From NCBI GenBank assembly GCA_018816665.1, contig JAHIVM010000365.1, forward strand, positions 1 to 17,159: 17,159 nucleotides of DNA. The letters are read 5' to 3'. The notes beneath the pieces are model-generated. The model was not told the origin of the DNA and made no database searches. It saw only the letters and a program-made list of their open reading frames with translations. Of this stretch, positions 12,730-17,159 are shown piece by piece (positions within the stretch are counted from its first letter, which is position 1; each line of letters opens with the position of its first letter). The position numbers and the translations under genes are program-made. The stretch comes from Candidatus Zixiibacteriota bacterium. Its GTDB lineage: Bacteria; Zixibacteria; MSB-5A5; GN15; FEB-12.

Positions 12730-13784
12730 ACAGACGATTGGTCGCAGCGGTTGTCACGATGGTCATCCTGTTGACCGCCGGCGCCCGAGCCGGAGACAAA
12801 ATCCACGAAGTTGATGACGGACTGTACACCACCGGCGATCTTACGATGGTGTCGACATGGGACGGATCCGGCCGGTTGCTCATTCGTTCCGCATCGCATC
12901 TCATGGGCACGCTGGATATCGTGGCGGCGGACACAAATGTCGTCCTGGTGAGTTTCCGGAAGCAGGCGCGGACGGACAGTCGCTCCAAGGCATTCGACTA
13001 TATTGACCTCATCTCGGTGGTACTCGAGAGTACTCCGCAGGGGATGCGTCTGGAACTGCGGGCGCCCAATCCGGCCCCGTGGAACGCTCAGACTGAAGCG
13101 GGCATTGTGCAGGCGACGATTACGGTGCCGATTGGCAGCGCGCTGGAGATCACGGCGTCGTACTTCGACCTGAATGCCCGTGGTCCGATTCGATCGTTGT
13201 CCATACCGGCCTCGCTGGGCAAACTGGATATTTCGGATATTACGGAGATTCTTGACGTCACCACTTCGAATCGCAAAATCACGCTGAACGATATTTCGGG
13301 CAAAATCTCGGCTACCACATCGAATTCGCAGCTTACGGCGCGCGATATTGCAGCTACCGACGGTCAGGCGCGTTTTAGAAACGAGGGCGGGGACATCCGA
13401 ATCGATGGTCTTCGCGGGGCGGTCAACGCTCGAAACAGTTATGGCCGTATCACGATCATGGGCTTCGAGCCGGGCGGCGAGGGCAGTCTGATTCGTTGTG
13501 CATCGGCGCCCGTCACGCTGGACATTGTCCAGATGGCGGAGGGGCAACTGGTGATCAGCAACCGTCATGAGGACATCGACATTACCATCCCCGATACGCT
13601 TTCCGCGTTCTTTTCGCTTGCGGTGGATGAGGACGGTGTTATTGAAGCCAGCGGTTTTGAGTTTCGGACCGATCTCGTGCGACCCAACAAAATGAACCTG
13701 CTATCCGGTGGGGGTGATGTGGATATCAGCGGTTCCATCCGGGGCAACGGCAATATTTTCATCCGAGGCATTTCGGGAGAGTAG
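12726..13784 (+). CDS. Secreted DUF4097-type beta-helical protein
   Basis: This 352-aa protein has a signal peptide at residues 1-22 (cleavage after ARA). The rest is a run of short beta-strand repeats of the DUF4097 type (putative adhesin): LDVTTSNRKITLNDISGKISATTSNS, then DGQARFRNEGGDIRIDGLRGAVNARNS, and a C-terminal GGGDVDISGSIRGNGNIFIRG. Such repeats build a right-handed, beta-helix-like solenoid in the envelope. The repeats resemble polymer-forming or anti-sigma-associated DUF4097 proteins, but no anti-sigma partner is seen. The GTG start overlaps the methyltransferase stop (GTGA) and has GGAGG 5 bases upstream. It lies one base before the SppA-fusion gene, so the two are co-translated and may work together in the envelope. 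Function inferred only to this level. Confidence 0.82.
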   Translation: MNRRLVAAVVTMVILLTAGARAGDKIHEVDDGLYTTGDLTMVSTWDGSGRLLIRSASHLMGTLDIVAADTNVVLVSFRKQARTDSRSKAFDYIDLISVVLESTPQGMRLELRAPNPAPWNAQTEAGIVQATITVPIGSALEITASYFDLNARGPIRSLSIPASLGKLDISDITEILDVTTSNRKITLNDISGKISATTSNSQLTARDIAATDGQARFRNEGGDIRIDGLRGAVNARNSYGRITIMGFEPGGEGSLIRCASAPVTLDIVQMAEGQLVISNRHEDIDITIPDTLSAFFSLAVDEDGVIEASGFEFRTDLVRPNKMNLLSGGGDVDISGSIRGNGNIFIRGISGE

Positions 13785-13785
13785 T

Positions 13786-16206
13786 TTGATCAGACGATAC
13801 CTGTTTATCGCCGTACTGGCGACCCTGACGGCCGGATCCGTAGCGGCCGATGACCTTACCGACGCGCGTATCCCCATTCCCACCCAGCTCTTTTACTACC
13901 GGCCTGCGGCTACCGTGCTGGGCTCGGAGGCGATCTGGAACAATCCTGCGGCGCTGGGACGTCGGGGAGCGGCCGGATTCCAGGTGATGGGCGAGTATTT
14001 CAACGGCGATTATGTCAAGAGTTACGGCAGTGCGGTCTATCGCGATCGGATTGCCACCGCCTTTCGCCATATTGACAATCCGGGCGATGACAATTACGAC
14101 GAGTGGGTTGCCGGAACGGGCATGGCTATCGGGACGTCAATGAACGTGGGAGTATCCTACCGGTACTTTCGCGATGGTCCGGGTTTGTACGATAATCGTC
14201 ACTTCTGGACGATAGGTTTGCTGAAGCGGAGTGGCGGCAAGTTGTCACTGGGTGCGGTATTCTCCAACCTGAATCGGGGCAAGGTCAACGGCGAGCGCAC
14301 GGCCGCGGAACAGCGCTACTCAGTCGGGTATCGCCCAATGGGCAACAACATCACTTTGGCCGCCGACATGTTTCTGTCCACGCGAAACAGCCTCCGGGAT
14401 GCCGAGTTTGTATACCAGGCCGAGGTGGTTCCGACCGACGGATTGTACCTGAACGTTTCGGTGGACAGTGATCGTAATTTTCAAATCGGTTTCCGCAGCA
14501 ATCTGCTGCAGTACTTCATGGGATCACAGAGTGTTTTCAACCGTCATGGTCATCGGGGCCGCACCACCGTTTTTGCGGGAGCCGTGAACCAGCGGCAACC
14601 ATCGCTGGTGCCCGAGCCGCATCGCCGGCTGGCGCTAACGGTATCCGGACGTCCGCAGGAGAATCCTCCCCGACCGGTGCTGGGCCGGCAGCGGGCGCCG
14701 TTTGTTTCGCTGCTAACCACCATTTACCAGGCCGCCCAGGATCCGGCGGTGGCGGAAATCGTGGTGAATCTCGACGGATTGTCGATGGGGTTCGGTCAGG
14801 CGCAGGAGTTTCGCAATGCCCTGGGGGCGTTCCGGCGGGCCGGGAAGCGGGTGATATGCCATCTGCAGTCGCCCAACAACATCGGTTACTATGTTGCTTC
14901 GGTTGCGGACTCAATCCTGATTCCGCCCGTGTGCCAGGTGAATCTTGTCGGCCTGCGCGCCGAGTTGACATTCTGGGCGGGGACGCTGGACCAGATCGGT
15001 GTTGATATTGATCTCCTGCGAATCGGTGATCACAAAACGGCGGCGGAGAGCTATACTCGGCGGGAGTCATCGGACGAAAATCGCGAGCAGTTGGGCCGCA
15101 TACTGGATGATCTTTTTGCCCAGTTTGTAGAGGGGATTGCCGATGGCCGGGGATGGTCGACTGATTCGGTCAGGAACCTCATTGACCGGGGGCCCTTTAC
15201 CTCCCGCGATGCTCTCGAGTACGGGCTGGTTGACGGTTTGTCGTATCGCGACGAGATGGGATCGCCCTTTCTCAGCCGGATGCCACAGGTGACATTTTCG
15301 CAGTATGTTGAGGATTTGATCCTGCTTGATGAATGGCAGAGCCTGCCGGCCGTGGCGGTGGTGGTGGCCGAGGGAGAGATTACGGAGGACCGGGGCGGGG
15401 CGACACCGTGGAGCCGCGCGGGCGGCGTAACGCCGTCGGGCATGGCCCGGGCTCTGGCTCATGCCGGTAGTGACCCGGATGTGCGCGGGATAGTGCTGAG
15501 AATCAATTCCCCCGGAGGCTGGGCCCTGGCCGGCAGTCGGATCCTGCATGATGTTGAGAAGGCGGCGAAGCGTAAACCCACGGCGATATCCATGGCCAAT
15601 GTGGCGGCCTCGGGCGGGTATTACATCGCGGCGCCCGCCAGGCGGATGTTCGCTAATCCCGCAACCGTCACCGGATCAATAGGCATATACGGCGGGAAGG
15701 CGGATTTCAGCGAACTGCACCGGAAGCTAAATCTCGGCAAGGAACTGTATACACGGGGCCGGTACGCGGGTATGCTGACCACCACGCGGCCGTTTACCGA
15801 GGATGAACGGGCCAAGTACTTTTCCCAGTTACAGGCTTTTTATGACCACTTTGTTGACCTGGTGGCGACCAGTCGATCGCTGTCGATTGACTCGGTGGAC
15901 CAGCTTGGCCGGGGTCGGGTCTGGACCGGCCGCGAAGCGCAGGCGGTGGGACTGGTGGATGATCTGGGCGGACTTCGTCAGGCCCTGGACTATGTTGCCG
16001 CACAGGCGGGACTGCGTTCGTACCGGGTGAAAGTGCTGCCGGAAAAACGTCCCTGGTTCATCATGCCGAGATTGCCGCTTATTGGCCCCCTGACTTCGAT
16101 CTTCGCTTCGGACGAGAACGGCGGCGACGTAATCAGCACGGTGGAGGCTTTGCTGGACGATGAGACTCTGCTGGCACGCATGCCCTACGATATTGTGATA
16201 GAGTGA
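13786..16206 (+). CDS. SppA-type Ser/Lys protease (peptidase S49) with N-terminal outer-membrane-like barrel domain
   Basis: The product has 806 aa from a TTG (13786), with GGGAG about 6 bases upstream. The frame is open upstream inside DUF4097, but only this start yields a signal peptide (MIRRYLFIAVLATLTAG). Residues about 25-285 have alternating beta-strands and the WNNPAALG motif (51-58) seen in PorV/FadL/UPF0164-type outer-membrane barrels. Two SppA domains follow. The first (about 310-500) carries the catalytic Lys417 in IGDHKTAAES; the second (about 530-740) carries nucleophile Ser609 in NVAASGGYYIAAP, followed by TVTGSIGIYGG. The 192-residue spacing resembles Lys209-Ser409 of E. coli SppA (signal-peptide hydrolase), so the dyad appears complete. 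Classical SppA is tied to the inner membrane by one helix; here a barrel-like domain replaces it. Last gene of the operon. Confidence 0.9.
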   Translation: MIRRYLFIAVLATLTAGSVAADDLTDARIPIPTQLFYYRPAATVLGSEAIWNNPAALGRRGAAGFQVMGEYFNGDYVKSYGSAVYRDRIATAFRHIDNPGDDNYDEWVAGTGMAIGTSMNVGVSYRYFRDGPGLYDNRHFWTIGLLKRSGGKLSLGAVFSNLNRGKVNGERTAAEQRYSVGYRPMGNNITLAADMFLSTRNSLRDAEFVYQAEVVPTDGLYLNVSVDSDRNFQIGFRSNLLQYFMGSQSVFNRHGHRGRTTVFAGAVNQRQPSLVPEPHRRLALTVSGRPQENPPRPVLGRQRAPFVSLLTTIYQAAQDPAVAEIVVNLDGLSMGFGQAQEFRNALGAFRRAGKRVICHLQSPNNIGYYVASVADSILIPPVCQVNLVGLRAELTFWAGTLDQIGVDIDLLRIGDHKTAAESYTRRESSDENREQLGRILDDLFAQFVEGIADGRGWSTDSVRNLIDRGPFTSRDALEYGLVDGLSYRDEMGSPFLSRMPQVTFSQYVEDLILLDEWQSLPAVAVVVAEGEITEDRGGATPWSRAGGVTPSGMARALAHAGSDPDVRGIVLRINSPGGWALAGSRILHDVEKAAKRKPTAISMANVAASGGYYIAAPARRMFANPATVTGSIGIYGGKADFSELHRKLNLGKELYTRGRYAGMLTTTRPFTEDERAKYFSQLQAFYDHFVDLVATSRSLSIDSVDQLGRGRVWTGREAQAVGLVDDLGGLRQALDYVAAQAGLRSYRVKVLPEKRPWFIMPRLPLIGPLTSIFASDENGGDVISTVEALLDDETLLARMPYDIVIE

Positions 16207-16224
16207 TGCCAATCGCAGGTAAGG

Positions 16225-16257
16225 AAAAAGCCCGCCGGGATCGGCGGGCTTTTTTTT
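16225..16257. terminator. Bidirectional intrinsic terminator between the SppA-fusion and pilus genes
   Basis: AGCCCGCC (16229-16236) pairs with GGCGGGCT (16243-16250) around a 6-base loop. The plus-strand reading is followed by eight T, and the minus-strand reading by five T. It lies 18 bases after the sppA-like stop and 19 bases after the stop of the convergent pilus gene, so it serves both. Confidence 0.95.
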
Positions 16258-16276
16258 GGGTGTTCTGTTCCAGGTA

Positions 16277-17159
16277 TCAGTCATCGCTGGAAACGTAGCT
16301 GACATCCTCCTGCCTCCAGCCGGTGCGCTGGAAAACTCGCACGACCGGTGTTTCCGGCGGGAGCTTGTTAGGATCGTCAAGGTCAGTATCATAGGCCCAG
16401 TTACGAATAGGCGGTGAGTAGTAGGAGCCGCCCCAGTCGCCATAGGCTTGCTCGGAGTTCCAGAGGTTCACGGCCGAACCGGTCCAGTTGAACGGCGTGC
16501 CCGACCAGACTTCGAGGAAGCGAGGCAGGTTCTCAAAACCGCCGTTGTAGTTGCTTGACGTGGTCTCCGTGTTGCCCGTCAGGTATGAGGCATTGACCGT
16601 CGTTTCCGTCGCATAGCGATCCCATTTGGACAGGTTGCTTCGCGAGTCGTCCCACGAATTGGAGAGGAAGCTGACGGCATCGCCCATCAACGCGGCCGGC
16701 TGCTTGTTGATCGTATTGAAATCACCAAGCGTATACAACGGATTTTCCGAGGCAATGGTCAAACCCGCGTCCAGTTCCTGACCGTTGACCACCCTGAGGG
16801 CGGGCCATTCGGTGCCGGCACTGATATCGTCGGAGAAATACACCACGCCATTGAGCGGTGCGTAGCCGTGGTCGTACATGGCCGCAATGTCAAGTTCGGT
16901 GCAATCCACGTCCTGGCCCTCACGCTGGTCACGGAACTGGTTGGGCGTGTAGGACAGGACGCCGTCGGCAACCATGCCCGCGGTGACATCCTGCCAGGTA
17001 CCGTCGGCCTGCCGTCGCCAGGCGACGCCGTCGACAATACTCAGGCTGGCCTTGTTTTCATACGAATCCGGGTTTCCGGCGGCGCGCTCGATCAGGGTGT
17101 GCGGATCGGCGGCATTGGTCAGCGGCAGGTTCAGTTCCGTCTGGCCATGAGCGCCGTCC
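16277..17159 (-). CDS. PilX-like pilus assembly / DUF4900-type protein, C-terminal part
   Basis: The frame is open to the right edge, so the N-terminus (where a prepilin-type or PilX N-terminal helix would be expected) is missing; 293 residues are visible. The ATG at 16975 is internal. The sequence is Asn/Asp/Trp/Tyr-rich and soluble, with the pattern I associate with the C-terminus of PilX-type minor pilins in diverse phyla. That pattern is PLNGVVYFSDDIS, ASENPLYTLGDFNTINKQPAAL, DAVSFLSNSWDDS, TTVNASYLTGNTETT, YNGGFENLPRFLEVWSG, AVNLWNSEQAYG, YYSPPIRNWAYDTD and a final PVVRVFQRTGWRQED. This suggests a type IV pilus or type II secretion-like component, exported and assembled in the envelope. 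The assignment rests on memory of the pattern and is moderately sure. Confidence 0.6.
   Translation of the reverse strand, partial: DGAHGQTELNLPLTNAADPHTLIERAAGNPDSYENKASLSIVDGVAWRRQADGTWQDVTAGMVADGVLSYTPNQFRDQREGQDVDCTELDIAAMYDHGYAPLNGVVYFSDDISAGTEWPALRVVNGQELDAGLTIASENPLYTLGDFNTINKQPAALMGDAVSFLSNSWDDSRSNLSKWDRYATETTVNASYLTGNTETTSSNYNGGFENLPRFLEVWSGTPFNWTGSAVNLWNSEQAYGDWGGSYYSPPIRNWAYDTDLDDPNKLPPETPVVRVFQRTGWRQEDVSYVSSDD

Noticed and set aside
12618..13568. 316-aa minus-strand frame opposite the methyltransferase end and DUF4097 gene
   Set aside because: Arg/His-rich antisense composition, no start signal, and the plus-strand gene has a clear signal peptide and repeats.

Overview
This looks like chromosomal core DNA of a moderately GC-rich Gram-negative bacterium. 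An outer membrane is implied by a patatin autotransporter-like protein with POTRA domains and a beta-barrel, by a barrel-SppA fusion and by signal peptides on the periplasmic proteins. Gene content and style suggest a little-studied lineage, perhaps in the FCB superphylum (for example Zixibacteria-like). That placement is a weak inference; no rRNA is present. No CRISPR array, insertion sequence, tRNA or rRNA was recognised.

Layout. (1) Positions 1-4628, plus strand: the end of a DUF2232 membrane protein, ribosomal protein L9 (rplI), a bifunctional-nuclease (DUF151) protein and a periplasmic TPR plus type 1 binding-protein fusion. Then come three small conserved proteins: a 70-aa protein, a two-TM PH-like membrane protein and a 167-aa cytosolic protein. 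(2) Positions 4627-8392, minus strand, read right to left: a 77-aa/111-aa pair ending in a membrane protein, a zinc-ribbon protein, then DUF721 (DciA-like) and gyrB, closed by a strong terminator that meets the plus-strand operon. (3) Positions 8393-9243: an 850-bp interval with no conventional gene but much structure. It has a good minus-strand sigma70 promoter and two very short ORFs with near-perfect ribosome binding sites, the stop codon of the first lying inside the Shine-Dalgarno of the second. It also has several hairpins, a strong minus-strand terminator, a weaker opposing plus-strand terminator and one perfect DnaA box. (4) Positions 9244-11865, minus strand: the patatin/POTRA/barrel protein. 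(5) Positions 11929-16206, plus strand: a three-gene operon of a SpoU/TrmH-type RNA methyltransferase, a secreted DUF4097 protein and an SppA-type protease with an N-terminal outer-membrane-like barrel domain, ended by a bidirectional terminator. (6) Positions 16277-17159, minus strand: the C-terminal part of a PilX-like pilus assembly protein that runs off the window.

How the parts fit. The first operon couples translation (L9) with envelope functions. The DUF721-gyrB pair is a replication/topology unit whose promoter helps to choose the DUF721 start. The right half is mostly envelope biology: patatin secretion, envelope proteolysis and pili. The strongest candidate for something undescribed is the small two-peptide transcription unit at about 9100-8608. 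The barrel-SppA fusion and the multi-POTRA patatin are the most unusual protein architectures.
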